Shown here piece after piece: positions 27,801 to 36,955 of a DNA stretch of 64,000 nt. The DNA lies in NCBI GenBank assembly GCA_963846855.1, contig CAWJXK010000008.1, forward strand, positions 620,001 to 684,000. The letters run 5' to 3'. Within the stretch, counting starts at the first letter, position 1; each line of letters begins with the position of its first letter. Under the pieces are notes generated by a model. It searched no databases. It was not told the DNA's origin and saw only the letters and a list, made by a program, of their open reading frames with translations. The stretch is from CAIWHR01 sp963846855 (lineage in GTDB: Bacteria; Pseudomonadota; Gammaproteobacteria; Burkholderiales; Casimicrobiaceae). The position numbers were made by a program, and so were the translations under genes.

Positions 27801-30800
27801 CCGACGCGGGGAAGAGCTATCTCGGCGTGCCCATCCTCAAGGGCGACGAAGCGCTCGGTGTGATAGCCCTCTACAGCCACGAGGCGAACGCCTACAGCGA
27901 CTCCGACGTGCGGCTCCTGCAGACGCTCGCCAACGCGATGAGCGTAGCGCTGCAGAACGCGCGCCTGTTCGACGAGACGCAACGCCTCCTCAAGGAAACC
28001 GAGCAGAGGGCGGCCGAGCTCGCGATCATCAACAGCGTGCAGGAGGCGCTCGCCGCCGAGCTCAACATGCAGGGGATCTACGATGCCGTCGGCGACAAGA
28101 TCCGCGAGATCTTCAATCAGGCAGACGTCGGCATCCGCATCTACGATCCGCTGACAAGGCTGATTCACTACCCGTACGTCTACGAGGGCGGGCAACGGAT
28201 AGAGATCGATTCGCAGATGCTGGGTGAGATCGGCTTCACGGCGCACGTGCTGCGCACGCGCGAGACGCTCGTGATCAACGAGCAGATGGAGCAGGTGACG
28301 GAGCGGCTCGGCAGCTACACGATTCCCGGTACCGCGGACGAGAAGTCGGCGGTGCTGGTGCCACTCGTCGTCGGCGACCAGGCGCGCGGCGTGATCGCCC
28401 TCACCGCCATGTCGGAGCACGCGTTCAGCGACTCAGACGTGCGCCTGCTTCAGACGCTCGCCAATGCGATGAGCGTCGCATTGGAGAACGCGCGACTCTT
28501 CGACGAGACGCAACGCCTGTTCAAGGAGAGCGAGCAGCGCGCCGCCGAGCTCGCGATCATCAACAGCGTGCAGGAGGCGCTCGCCGCCGAGCTCAGCATG
28601 CAGGGGATCTACGACGCCGTCGGCGACAAGATCCGCGAGATCTTCCATCAGGCGGACGTCGGCATCCGCATCATGGATCCCCCGGCGGGCCTGATTCACC
28701 ACCCTTACCTGACCATGCAGGGCAAACGGGTCACCATCGCGCCCACGCCGCTCGAGGACACCGGATTCGGCGCCCACGTGCTGCGCACACGCGAAGCCCT
28801 GGTCATCAACGACAACATGACGCAGGCAATGGCGCGGTACGGCAGCTACATGCTGGCCGGAGACCGGGTCCCAAAATCGCAGGTCCTCGTACCGCTGATC
28901 GCTGGCGACCAGGTGCGCGGGATGCTCGCGTTGGCTGACTTCGAGCGCGAGGGCACGTTCAGTGACTCGGACGTGCGCCTGCTGCAGACGCTGGCGAGCA
29001 GCATGAGCGTGGCCCTCGAAAACGCGCGGCTGTTCGACGAGACGCAGCGCCGCACACGCGAGACCGCGGCGCTCGCCGAAGTCGGGCGCGACATCTCGTC
29101 CACGCTCGATCTCGCCACCGTGCTCGATCGCATCGCGCGCCACGCCAAGGACCTTCTTGGCGCGGGCAGCAGTGCGATCTTCCTGCCCGATGCCGGTGCA
29201 TCGACGTACCGTGCGATCGTCGCGGTGGGAGATATTGCGGAGGCCGTCCAATCCACGGAAATCAAGGTCGGCGAAGGCATCATCGGCAGCCTCGTCCAGA
29301 ATGGCCGCGCCGAGTTCATCAACGACACCGGCGCCGACCCGCGCGCGATCCAGATTCCCGGCACCGACAAGCAGGAACGCGAGCGCCTGATGGTGGCGCC
29401 GCTGATGGCAGGCAAAACCGTCAAGGGCGTGATGGCGGTGTGGCGGACGGGCGGCATGCCGTTCGCCGCCACCGAGCTCGATTTCCTGGTCGGTCTCTCG
29501 CTGCAGGCGACGGTCGCGATCGAGAATGCGCGCCTGTTCGCCGATTCGCAGCGGCGCGCGGCCGAGCTCGCGACGATCAACACGGTGTCGCAGCAGCTCG
29601 CAGGCAAGCTCGAGCTCGCGCCGTTGCTCGACCTCGTCGGCGAGCAGATCCGCTTGGTGTTCAAGGCCGACATCGCTTATGTCGCGCTGTACAACCTCGA
29701 AACCGGCATGATCGATTTTCCCTACCAGTTCGGCGAGGAGATCAAGCCGCTCAAGTTCGGTGAGGGCTTGACCAGCCGGATCATCCGGTCCGGCGAGGCG
29801 CTCATTATCAATCGGGAAACGGATCGGCGCGGCCTCGAGCTCGGCGCCAAGGTCGTCGGAATGCAGGCGCTGTCGTACATGGGCGTGCCGATCCCGGTCG
29901 GCGGAACGAGCCTCGGCGTGATCAGCGTGCAAAGCACGCAGCGGGAAGGCATGTATGGTCCCGACGACCAGCGCCTTCTGTCGACGCTCGCGGCCAACGT
30001 CGGCGTCGCGCTGCAGAACGCGCGGCTATACAACGACACGCGTGAGGCGCTCGAGCGGCAGACCGCCACGTCGCAGGTGCTGCAGGTCATCAGCGGCTCG
30101 ATGGCCGATCCGAAGCCGGTGTTCGAGAAGATTCTCGACAGCTGCGAGCGGCTGTTCGGCACATCCGACATTTCCGTCTGCCTCGCCGACGAGGGGCAGC
30201 TGCGGATCGGCGCCTATCGCGGCGGATTTGCCGACGAGGTGGCGCGGACGTTCCCGCGCCCGCTCGCGGGCACGATCAGCGACATGGCGATCCGGCAGGG
30301 CTCTGTTTTGCACCGCTCCAGCGTGCTGTCGGCGCCGGACATGCCGGATTACGTCCGCGAAGTGGCGAGCAGGGTCGGCGACTTCTCGGTCGCCAACGCG
30401 CCGATGTCGTGGGAAGGGCGCGGCATCGGAACCATCGACATCGTTTGCCGGCCGCCGCGTCCGTTTTCGGAGGCGGAACTGGCGCTCCTCAAGACCTTCG
30501 CCGACCAGGCGGTCATTGCCATCCAGAACGCGCGGCTCTTCAACGAGACGCAGGAAGCGCTGTCGCACCAGACGGCTTCTGCCGATATCCTGCGCGTCAT
30601 CAGCAGCTCGCCGACCGACGTGCAGCCCGTGTTCGATGCGATCGTCGACACCGCGATCCGGCTGCTGGCCTGCGATTTCACCGCGCTGCTCCGTTACGAC
30701 GGTGCGACGTTCAGCACAGTCGCCCAGGCATCGCCGGACGGCCTCCCGGTGGATCTGGGCGAGCGCGTCGGACGGGTCGACCCGGCGGCGAACTTCCCGT

Positions 30801-33800
30801 CGCGCGTGATCGTGTCGAAGTCGATGCTGCACATCCCGGACTGGCAAGCGATCGAGCTTCCAGACCTCGAGAGGGACGTCCATAGGCGGTCCGGCGTTAC
30901 TTCGTCCCTCATGCTGCCACTGCTTCGGCAGGACGAATGCATAGGCGTGCTCGTGCTGGCGCGCAACAAGGCCGGCCCATTCGACGACAAGGAAATCGCG
31001 CTCGCCAAGTCCTTCGTCGATCAGGCCGTGATCGCCATCGAGAACGTCCGGCTCTTCAACGAGACGCAGGAAGCGCTTTCGCACCAGACGGCGTCCGCCG
31101 ACATCCTGAGCGTGATCAGCAGCTCTCCGACCGACGTGACGCCGGTGTTCGACGCGATCGCGAAGAATGCGGTCACCCTTTGCGGCAGCCTATTCGCGAA
31201 CGTGTTCCGATTCGATGGCGAACTGCTGCATTTCGTCTCCAGCGAGCGGTACGCGTCTAGTGCCGTGGAGATGCTGAAGAAGGCGTATCCGATGCGACCG
31301 AGCCCGTCGCAGATATCGGGACGGGCGATACTGGCCAAGGCGGTCGTGCGCATGGAGGACGCTCTTGCCGATCCCGACTATGACCAGGCGTTTGCGCATG
31401 CCGGCGGCTGGCGGCGGATGCTGGGCGTGCCGATGCTGCGCGACGGGGCTCCGATCGGCGTGATCGTGGCCGGATGGGCGGAGACCGGTCCGATCCCGAA
31501 GGCACAGGAGGAGCTTCTCAAGACCTTTGCCGACCAGGCGGTGATCGCAATCGAGAACGTGCGCCTCTTCAACGAGACGAAGGAGGCGCTCGAACGCCAG
31601 ACCGCGACCGCCGAGGTGCTGCAGGTGATCAGCGAATCGCCGACCGATGTCCAGCCCGTGTTCGACATCATCGCCGAGCGCGCGGCACGGCTGACGGGCG
31701 CCGAGTCGGGGATCGTGTTCCGCTATGACGGCGAAAGGATCCACCTTGCGAGTTCTTACGGCCTTGAATCCGAGTTCATGGCAGAGCTGGCGATGCAGTT
31801 TCCTGGGCGGACCGATGCCAATTTCATCTCGGCCGAGGCGATTCGCGAAGGGGCGGTGGTCAATGTGCCGGATTTGCAACTCCGGGGAGAGAATCGCGAA
31901 GACGTTCCGGAACGATTGAAGAGAGCCGCCAGGCGGGCAGGGCTTCGCGGCGGGCTGGCCGTGCCGATGTTCCGCGACCGCCAGGTGGTCGGCGCCATCG
32001 CAATGTATCGCAGCAAGCCTGGCCGGTTCGCGGAGAATGAAGTCGACCTCCTACGAGCTTTCGCCAGCCAGGCGGTGATCGCGATCGAGAACGTGCGCCT
32101 CTTCAACGAGACGCGCGAGGCACTCGAGCAGCAGACGGCGACGGCCGAGATCCTGCGCGTGATTAGCGGCTCGGTCACCGATACGCAGCCGGTGTTCGAC
32201 GCCATCGTGCACAGTTGCCAGCACCTGTTTGCCGGCAGGGCCGTGGCGCTAGCATTGCCCAAGGGGAACATGATCGAATCGGTGGCCTTTGCCAGCGACA
32301 CGGGCGAGCAACGCGGTGCCGCAGTCTTTAAGCCATGGCCGCTGGACCGTGAAAGCGGCGCGGGAACTTGCATTCTGGAGTCGCGTGTCGTCAACGTGGC
32401 CGATACCGCGGAAGGCGCGAAAACGATGCCGCGGATGCGTGACCTGGCCTTGGCGCTGGGATACAAGTCGGGCCTGTTCGTGCCGTTGCTCCGCGAGGAC
32501 GGTGCCATCGGCTGCATCGCTATCTTGCGCGCCGCCACCGGCCGGTTCGACGACCAGGAAGTCTCGCTGGCGCAGACCTTCGCGGACCAGGCGGTGATCG
32601 CGATCGAGAACGCGCGGCTCTTCAACGAGACGAAGGAGGCGCTTGAGCGGCAGACCGCGACCGCCGAGGTGCTGCGCGTGATCAGCGAGTCGCAGACCGA
32701 CGTGCAGCCGGTGCTCGAGGCCGTCGCGCGGCGCGCCGGAATGCTCTGCCGGGCGGACGGAAGCCGCGTCTGGCGCGTCGTCGACGGACAGCTGCGCGCG
32801 ATGACGAGCTACGGTCCGGCGTACGATGCGATGACGGATGTCGAGACGCTGCCGCTGGCGACGACCTCGGTCGGCGGACGCGCAGTACTGGAGCGTCGAA
32901 CCATCCACGTCGAGGATGTCGTTTCCGTGATCGATTCCGAATACCCGGACATCCGCGAGATCCAGAAGCGCTACGGATTCCGCTCGGTGCTGAACGTGCC
33001 GTTGCTCCGTGAAGGTGAGGCCTTGGGCGTCATCTCGCTGCTGCGAAATGAAGTGCGTCCGTTCGCGCCGGCGGAAATCAGCCTGGTGCAGACCTTCGCC
33101 GACCAGGCAGTGATCGCGATCCAGAACGTGCGGCTGTTCAATGAGACCAAGCAGGCCCGCGCCGCCGCGGAGAGTGCCAACGAGGCGAAGAGCTCGTTCC
33201 TCGCGACGATGAGCCACGAGATCCGCACGCCGATGAACGCGGTGATCGGGATGAGCGGCCTGCTGCTCGACACCAAGCTCGACGGCGAACAGCACGACTA
33301 TGTCGCGACGATCCGCGATTCCGGCGACGCGCTCCTCACCATCATCAACGACATCCTCGACTTCTCGAAGATCGAGGCCGGGCGCATGGACATCGAGGCG
33401 CACGCGTTCGATCTCCGCGAATGCGTCGAGTCGGCGCTGGACCTCGTGAGCGCCCGCGCAACGGAGAAACATCTGGACATCGCCTACGTGTTCGAGGGTG
33501 ACGTGCCCGCGGCGGTCGTCGGCGACGTGACGCGCCTGCGCCAGATCATGCTGAATCTGCTCTCCAACGCGGTGAAGTTCACCGAGCACGGCGAGGTCGT
33601 GCTGACGGTGAGCTCGCGGCCGATTGCCGCGGCCCGCGCCGAGCTCACGTTCGCGGTGCGCGACACCGGCATCGGTCTTACCGAAGAGGCGATGAGCCGG
33701 CTCTTCCAGTCGTTCTCGCAGGCCGACTCGTCGACGACGCGGAAATACGGCGGCACCGGCCTCGGCCTCGCGATCAGCCGGCGCCTCTCCGAGCTGATGG

Positions 33801-34732
33801 GCGGCGATATGTGGGCACGGAGCGACGGCCCGGGCAAGGGGGCGACGTTCCTGTTCAAGATCGAGGCGCCGGTCGCCGATCTGCCCACCGTACGACAGCG
33901 CGATTTCATCGGTGTCCAGCCCGAGCTGTCGGGCAAGCGCGTGCTGATCGTCGACGACAACGCCACCAACCGGCGTGTGCTCGATCTGCAGACAGGAAAG
34001 TGGGGCATGACCTCGCATGCCACCGAGTCGCCGCACGAGGCCCTGGGCTGGCTGGAGCAGGGCAAGGCGTTCGACCTCGCGATCCTCGACATGCATATGC
34101 CCGAGATGGATGGCGTGGCGCTGGCGCGCAGGATCCGCGAGCACCATGCGTCGCTTCCGCTCGTGCTGTTCAGCTCGCTCGGTCGGCGCGAAGTCGGCGA
34201 CGACGAGACGCTCTTCAACGCGTTCCTCGCGAAGCCGATCCGCCAGTCGCACCTGTTCGACACGCTGGTCGGCCTGCTCGTGCAGGAGGCGGCGCCGCGG
34301 GCGGTGACCGCTCCGGACAAGCCGCAGCTCGATCCCGCCATGGCCGCGCGCCATCCGCTGCGCATCCTGCTCGCGGAGGACAACGTCGTGAACCAGAAGC
34401 TCGCGCTGCGGCTGCTGCAGCAGATGGGGTATCGTGCCGACCTTGCTTCGAACGGCCTCGAGGCTATCGAATCGGTCAAGCGTCAGTCCTACGACGTGGT
34501 GCTGATGGACGTGCAGATGCCCGAGATGGACGGGCTCGAGGCCGCGCGCCAGATCACCGGGCGCTGGAAGCCCGCTGAGCGTCCGCGCATCATCGCGATG
34601 ACCGCCAACGCGATGCAGGGCGACCGCGAGATGTGCCTCGCGGCAGGCATGGACGATTACCTGACCAAGCCAATCCGTGTCGAGCGGCTGGTCGAAGCGC
34701 TGAACCACGCATTCACACGCCAGGACCGATGA
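24803..34732 (+). CDS. giant multi-GAF hybrid histidine kinase
   Basis: The frame is open for 3309 codons. From the N-terminus it holds one divergent GAF (residues about 1-165), a coiled-coil QRTEELSASKAVIEQRANELAIINSIQ, fourteen or fifteen further GAF domains of about 170-180 residues each, a HisKA domain with MSHEIRTP (His2805), an HATPase domain (N-box LLSNAVKF, DTGIGL, GGTGLGLAIS), and two receiver domains with Asp3096 and Asp3236. There is no membrane segment, so it is cytosolic. GAFs bind small ligands or sense redox/light; none here has an obvious chromophore cysteine that I can assign. Before about 25750 several one-base shifts (near 24950, 25040, 25204, 25228, 25465, 25515-25620 and 25705) garble the first two GAFs without making a stop; after that the frame is intact for 9 kb. 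The stop overlaps the HPt gene. Confidence 0.85.
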   Translation: MPVEASLREPFERLVDTGLRLNELRSSGELHEFLIDEATELSGAERVLLVTGMAGRLASRRLARAARRGCRGAPARRGVRALHEVRRTRAASLAHIPEGADPLEQRSRMIAPLIAQRELLGYLYCDIDGAFGRFRRLRSRSLGMLASQAAVALDNAQWSQGLEEKVAQRTEELSASKAVIEQRANELAIINSIQEGMAAELDFQAIVDLVGDKLRGVFNTPMTSASVGTTRTPISSITLPVRAWASVCNRAATADAGRMGETIVQTRRPLGREYRRRVCQHCGLRTMPGTDQSYSLIGKYPFSAATASLASISMENYERENAYGKAEVRLLTTVAACMGIALENARLFDETQHLLKETEQRNAELAIINSVQAALAAELSIQGIYDAVGDKIRDIFHNTDMTIRIYDAATNIVHYPYVYENGKRSVVEAHPLIEGFSAHVIRTREPLVLNEDVRGAMAQYGSYVFPGTEPEKSSIWVPLVTGDQARGLINLVNMEREHAFSDSDMRLLQTLANSMSVALENARLFDETQHLLKETEQRAAELAIINSIQQGIAAELDFQSIVDLVGDKLREVFSTPDLGISWYNESSGLLHYLYMYEHGQRLAIEPQPPNPGGSFETMVGTRAPYVLNTAADYEKRGEFTFPGTDRSKSLINVPIISSDRVLGAISIENYERENAYGESELRLLTTIAASLGAALENARLFDETQRLLKETEQRNAELAVINSIQQGVGAELNFQAIVDLVGDKLREVFHTGDMAITWRDEAAGIARFLYSYEHGVRLRNQTVPFDPERPVYKALLGRQPVVIKDRAAADALDIRTFEGTDRSKSSVFVPMFAGERMLGTIIVENYEREDAFDEADVRLLGTVAASMGVALENARLFDETQRLFKESEQRAAELAIINSVQEGLAAQLDFQAIIDLVGDKIAEIFGTKAMSIALLDKASGMLAMPYYLEHGERFSVEPFPVGVGLTGHVIETRAPLVISENLLERARELGAKPVGDASVSDAGKSYLGVPILKGDEALGVIALYSHEANAYSDSDVRLLQTLANAMSVALQNARLFDETQRLLKETEQRAAELAIINSVQEALAAELNMQGIYDAVGDKIREIFNQADVGIRIYDPLTRLIHYPYVYEGGQRIEIDSQMLGEIGFTAHVLRTRETLVINEQMEQVTERLGSYTIPGTADEKSAVLVPLVVGDQARGVIALTAMSEHAFSDSDVRLLQTLANAMSVALENARLFDETQRLFKESEQRAAELAIINSVQEALAAELSMQGIYDAVGDKIREIFHQADVGIRIMDPPAGLIHHPYLTMQGKRVTIAPTPLEDTGFGAHVLRTREALVINDNMTQAMARYGSYMLAGDRVPKSQVLVPLIAGDQVRGMLALADFEREGTFSDSDVRLLQTLASSMSVALENARLFDETQRRTRETAALAEVGRDISSTLDLATVLDRIARHAKDLLGAGSSAIFLPDAGASTYRAIVAVGDIAEAVQSTEIKVGEGIIGSLVQNGRAEFINDTGADPRAIQIPGTDKQERERLMVAPLMAGKTVKGVMAVWRTGGMPFAATELDFLVGLSLQATVAIENARLFADSQRRAAELATINTVSQQLAGKLELAPLLDLVGEQIRLVFKADIAYVALYNLETGMIDFPYQFGEEIKPLKFGEGLTSRIIRSGEALIINRETDRRGLELGAKVVGMQALSYMGVPIPVGGTSLGVISVQSTQREGMYGPDDQRLLSTLAANVGVALQNARLYNDTREALERQTATSQVLQVISGSMADPKPVFEKILDSCERLFGTSDISVCLADEGQLRIGAYRGGFADEVARTFPRPLAGTISDMAIRQGSVLHRSSVLSAPDMPDYVREVASRVGDFSVANAPMSWEGRGIGTIDIVCRPPRPFSEAELALLKTFADQAVIAIQNARLFNETQEALSHQTASADILRVISSSPTDVQPVFDAIVDTAIRLLACDFTALLRYDGATFSTVAQASPDGLPVDLGERVGRVDPAANFPSRVIVSKSMLHIPDWQAIELPDLERDVHRRSGVTSSLMLPLLRQDECIGVLVLARNKAGPFDDKEIALAKSFVDQAVIAIENVRLFNETQEALSHQTASADILSVISSSPTDVTPVFDAIAKNAVTLCGSLFANVFRFDGELLHFVSSERYASSAVEMLKKAYPMRPSPSQISGRAILAKAVVRMEDALADPDYDQAFAHAGGWRRMLGVPMLRDGAPIGVIVAGWAETGPIPKAQEELLKTFADQAVIAIENVRLFNETKEALERQTATAEVLQVISESPTDVQPVFDIIAERAARLTGAESGIVFRYDGERIHLASSYGLESEFMAELAMQFPGRTDANFISAEAIREGAVVNVPDLQLRGENREDVPERLKRAARRAGLRGGLAVPMFRDRQVVGAIAMYRSKPGRFAENEVDLLRAFASQAVIAIENVRLFNETREALEQQTATAEILRVISGSVTDTQPVFDAIVHSCQHLFAGRAVALALPKGNMIESVAFASDTGEQRGAAVFKPWPLDRESGAGTCILESRVVNVADTAEGAKTMPRMRDLALALGYKSGLFVPLLREDGAIGCIAILRAATGRFDDQEVSLAQTFADQAVIAIENARLFNETKEALERQTATAEVLRVISESQTDVQPVLEAVARRAGMLCRADGSRVWRVVDGQLRAMTSYGPAYDAMTDVETLPLATTSVGGRAVLERRTIHVEDVVSVIDSEYPDIREIQKRYGFRSVLNVPLLREGEALGVISLLRNEVRPFAPAEISLVQTFADQAVIAIQNVRLFNETKQARAAAESANEAKSSFLATMSHEIRTPMNAVIGMSGLLLDTKLDGEQHDYVATIRDSGDALLTIINDILDFSKIEAGRMDIEAHAFDLRECVESALDLVSARATEKHLDIAYVFEGDVPAAVVGDVTRLRQIMLNLLSNAVKFTEHGEVVLTVSSRPIAAARAELTFAVRDTGIGLTEEAMSRLFQSFSQADSSTTRKYGGTGLGLAISRRLSELMGGDMWARSDGPGKGATFLFKIEAPVADLPTVRQRDFIGVQPELSGKRVLIVDDNATNRRVLDLQTGKWGMTSHATESPHEALGWLEQGKAFDLAILDMHMPEMDGVALARRIREHHASLPLVLFSSLGRREVGDDETLFNAFLAKPIRQSHLFDTLVGLLVQEAAPRAVTAPDKPQLDPAMAARHPLRILLAEDNVVNQKLALRLLQQMGYRADLASNGLEAIESVKRQSYDVVLMDVQMPEMDGLEAARQITGRWKPAERPRIIAMTANAMQGDREMCLAAGMDDYLTKPIRVERLVEALNHAFTRQDR
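25361..33150 (+). repeat. tandem GAF-domain coding repeats
   Basis: Fifteen repeat units of about 480-550 bases each. Each unit starts with a linker such as ELAIINSVQ or TATAEVLRVIS and ends with ALENARLFDETQ or AIENVRLFNET. Starts lie near 25361, 25891, 26431, 26971, 27481, 28021, 28561, 29071, 29560, 30050, 30565, 31090, 31600, 32140 and 32650. Units 1-7 form one subfamily, 10-15 another, and 8 and 9 are divergent. The sixth and seventh units are almost identical over their first 100 bases, which points to recent duplication. Confidence 0.85.
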
Positions 34733-35079
34733 TGACCTCTCCGACGATCGATCACGCGACCTTCGACGCGCTCAGAGAAACGACTGGTGCCGACTTCGTG
34801 GCGGAGCTCGTCCACACCTTCCTCGAAGAGGCGCCGACGATGCTGGAGGAGCTGCGCGCCGCGTTCGCGGCAGGGGACGCCGACACGTTTCGACGCGCCG
34901 CGCATTCGCTCAAGTCGAACAGCAACACGTTCGGCGCGCTGGCTCTGGGGGCGCTCGCGCGCGAGCTCGAGCTGGGCGGCATCCCGAAGGCGGCTGAGGG
35001 CGGCGGCCGGCCGCTCGACGCGCTCGAGCAGGAATATTCGCGCGTCGCGGCCGCGCTTATCGAACTGCGCCATGCGTGA
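34729..35079 (+). CDS. HPt (histidine phosphotransfer) domain protein
   Basis: A 116-residue, all-helical HPt protein. The phosphorylated histidine sits in RRAAHSLKSNSNTFGA, the standard HPt motif. Two adjacent ATGs (34729 and 34732) overlap the kinase stop, so translation is coupled. It probably takes phosphate from one of the kinase receiver domains and passes it to the receiver domain of the cyclase that follows. Confidence 0.93.
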   Translation: MMTSPTIDHATFDALRETTGADFVAELVHTFLEEAPTMLEELRAAFAAGDADTFRRAAHSLKSNSNTFGALALGALARELELGGIPKAAEGGGRPLDALEQEYSRVAAALIELRHA

Positions 35080-36121
35080 CCTCAAGAGCTGGTCGGCCCG
35101 GATGCTCGTGGTCGACGACAACAAGGTCAACCGGCTGCTGCTGACGCGCAGCCTGGAATTGCAGGGCCACAGCATCGCTTCGGCGGAGAACGGTCGCGTG
35201 GCGCTGGAGATGCTGCGGCGCGAGCCGTTCGACCTGCTCCTGCTCGACATGGAAATGCCCGAGATGAACGGCTTCCAGGTGCTGGAGCAGCTCGCCTCGG
35301 ATCGTCAGCTGCGCGACCTGCCGGTGATCGTCACGTCGTCGCTCGAAGGCCTCGAGACCATCGTCCGCTGCATCGAGCTCGGCGCCGAGGATTACCTCAT
35401 CAAGCCGGTCAATGTGGTGCTGCTGAAGGCACGCATCGGCGCGAGCCTCGAGAAGAAGCGGCTGCGCGATCAGCAGAAGGAGCTCGTGCGCCGGTTCGCG
35501 ACCCCGGAAGTGGCGCAGGATCTACAGACCTCGGGATTCTCGCTGGGCGGCAAGCTCATCGAGGCCTCGGTGATGTTCTCCGACATTCGCGGCTTCACGC
35601 CGCTCGCCGAGTCGCAGCCGCCCGAGGAGACGATCGAGCTCCTCAACACCTACTATGCGCTGATGTTCGACGCCATCAGCGGCCATGGCGGCGTGGTCAC
35701 GCAGATGATGGGTGACGGCCTGATGTCGGTGTTCGGCGCGCCGGTTCCGCTGCAGGACCACGAGGCGAGCGCCGTGCGCGCGGCACTGGAGATGATCGAG
35801 CTCATCGACATGTTCAATGTCGAGCGCGGTGCGGCCGGAAAGCCGCAGATCAGGATCGGCGTCGGAATCGCCTCGGGCGCGATGGTGGCGGGCTATGCCG
35901 GCACCAACGAGCGCGCCACGTACACGTGCATCGGCGACACGGTCAATCTCGCCGCGCGCCTCGAGACGCACACCCGGGAGGCGCACCGCGACATCCTGAT
36001 CGACGCGACGACGCGTGCCGCGCTCGGCACCCAATTCTCCGTCGAGCCGCTCGGCGCCGTGCCCCTGAAGGGAAAGGCGGTTGCAGTCGACGTGTTCGCC
36101 GTCGCCGCGCCGCGCGCCTGA
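35072..36121 (+). CDS. response regulator with class III adenylate/guanylate cyclase output
   Basis: A 349-residue protein with an N-terminal receiver domain (VVDDNKVN, phospho-acceptor Asp59 in LLLLDMEMPEMNG, Lys near 111 in DYLIKPVN), a short coiled-coil linker (LEKKRLRDQQKELVRRF) and a class III nucleotide cyclase domain. The two metal-binding aspartates are Asp171 (SDIRGFT) and Asp215 (MGDGLMSVF), and the transition-state motif CIGDTVNLAARLE is complete, so it should be active. It overlaps the HPt gene by 8 bases. Phosphorylation through the upstream kinase and HPt is expected to set cAMP (or cGMP) output. Confidence 0.92.
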   Translation: MRDLKSWSARMLVVDDNKVNRLLLTRSLELQGHSIASAENGRVALEMLRREPFDLLLLDMEMPEMNGFQVLEQLASDRQLRDLPVIVTSSLEGLETIVRCIELGAEDYLIKPVNVVLLKARIGASLEKKRLRDQQKELVRRFATPEVAQDLQTSGFSLGGKLIEASVMFSDIRGFTPLAESQPPEETIELLNTYYALMFDAISGHGGVVTQMMGDGLMSVFGAPVPLQDHEASAVRAALEMIELIDMFNVERGAAGKPQIRIGVGIASGAMVAGYAGTNERATYTCIGDTVNLAARLETHTREAHRDILIDATTRAALGTQFSVEPLGAVPLKGKAVAVDVFAVAAPRA

Positions 36122-36481
36122 TTGCCGGCGCTCCCGCGTGCCATTCGCGCGCAAACAATGACCCAGTTCAAACACGCGTCGTGACGCGAGCGCTATGCTG
36201 GGCTGCGCGCACGCGTGCACGGCAGATTCGGGAACGAATCGCCGCGGCTGCTTGTCGCACCCGCTACCGTTCTGCGGGCTCCGCCGAGGTGGGCCTCGGA
36301 GGCGGGTGTCGATTAGCCTACACTATCGTCATCATTCGAACAATCAATTGGACTTATCGAAGCGGGACGCGCAAGATCGGGGTGTCGTGAGCGGCGCGCC
36401 GTGCTCCGCATCCGAAAAATCCGGATCGGACCGGCACCGCGCGCAAAGCGAGCGAGCGTACCCAACACATGGAGATGCACG
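36122..36481. other. intergenic region before rubrerythrin
   Basis: 360 bases without a convincing gene. G+C falls around 36310-36360, which is where a promoter for rubrerythrin could lie, but I find no clear -35/-10 pair, FNR box or OxyR-type site. Confidence 0.4.
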
Positions 36482-36904
36482 ATGAAGAGCCTTTCCGGAA
36501 CCAAGACCCACGATAATCTCAAAGCCGCGTTCGCGGGCGAGTCGCAGGCGAACCGACGTTATCTCTACTTCGCGAACAAGGCGGACGTCGAAGGCCAGAA
36601 TGACGTCGCCTCCGTGTTCCGCTCGACCGCCGAAGGCGAGACCGGCCATGCGCACGGTCACCTCGATTACCTCGCGCAGGTCGGCGACCCGGCGACGGAT
36701 CTGCCGATCGGCCCGACGCGCGCCAACCTGAAGGCGGCGATCGCCGGCGAAACGCACGAGTACACCGACATGTACCCGGGCATGGCGAAGGCCGCCCGCG
36801 GCGAAGGTTTCGAGGAAATCGCCGACTGGTTCGAGACGCTGGCGAAGGCCGAGCGCTCGCACGCGAATCGCTTTCAGAAGGCGCTCGACGCGCTGGCTGA
36901 CTGA
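36482..36904 (+). CDS. rbr: rubrerythrin (rubredoxin-less)
   Basis: Non-haem di-iron protein that reduces hydrogen peroxide in the cytosol. The 140-residue protein contains the ferritin-like four-helix bundle with metal ligands in FAGESQANRRYLYFA, AEGETGHAHGH, AGETHEYTDMYP and KAERSHANRF. It lacks the C-terminal rubredoxin domain, so electrons must come from another protein, perhaps the Fe-S protein encoded next. The ATG at 36482 has GGAG about ten bases upstream. Confidence 0.93.
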   Translation: MKSLSGTKTHDNLKAAFAGESQANRRYLYFANKADVEGQNDVASVFRSTAEGETGHAHGHLDYLAQVGDPATDLPIGPTRANLKAAIAGETHEYTDMYPGMAKAARGEGFEEIADWFETLAKAERSHANRFQKALDALAD

Positions 36905-36928
36905 TCGTCGCAGGTTTGCTGGCCTGAT

Positions 36929-36955
36929 GCCGCGCCGCCGCGTCGGCGGCGCGGC
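36929..36955. other. 12-bp GC-only hairpin between rbr and the Fe-S gene
   Basis: GCCGCGCCGCCG at 36929-36940 pairs perfectly with CGGCGGCGCGGC at 36944-36955 around a three-base loop. There is no T run, so it is not a standard terminator; it may protect rbr mRNA or reduce downstream expression. Confidence 0.5.

Noticed and set aside
25790..28420. A long open frame (876 codons) on the minus strand inside the GAF array
   Set aside because: It is the antisense of a repeated, GC-rich coding region and repeats with the GAF units; its product is Arg/Asp/Val-rich with no domain. The sense kinase explains the sequence. The same applies to the minus-strand frames at 28433-29932 and 32249-34708.
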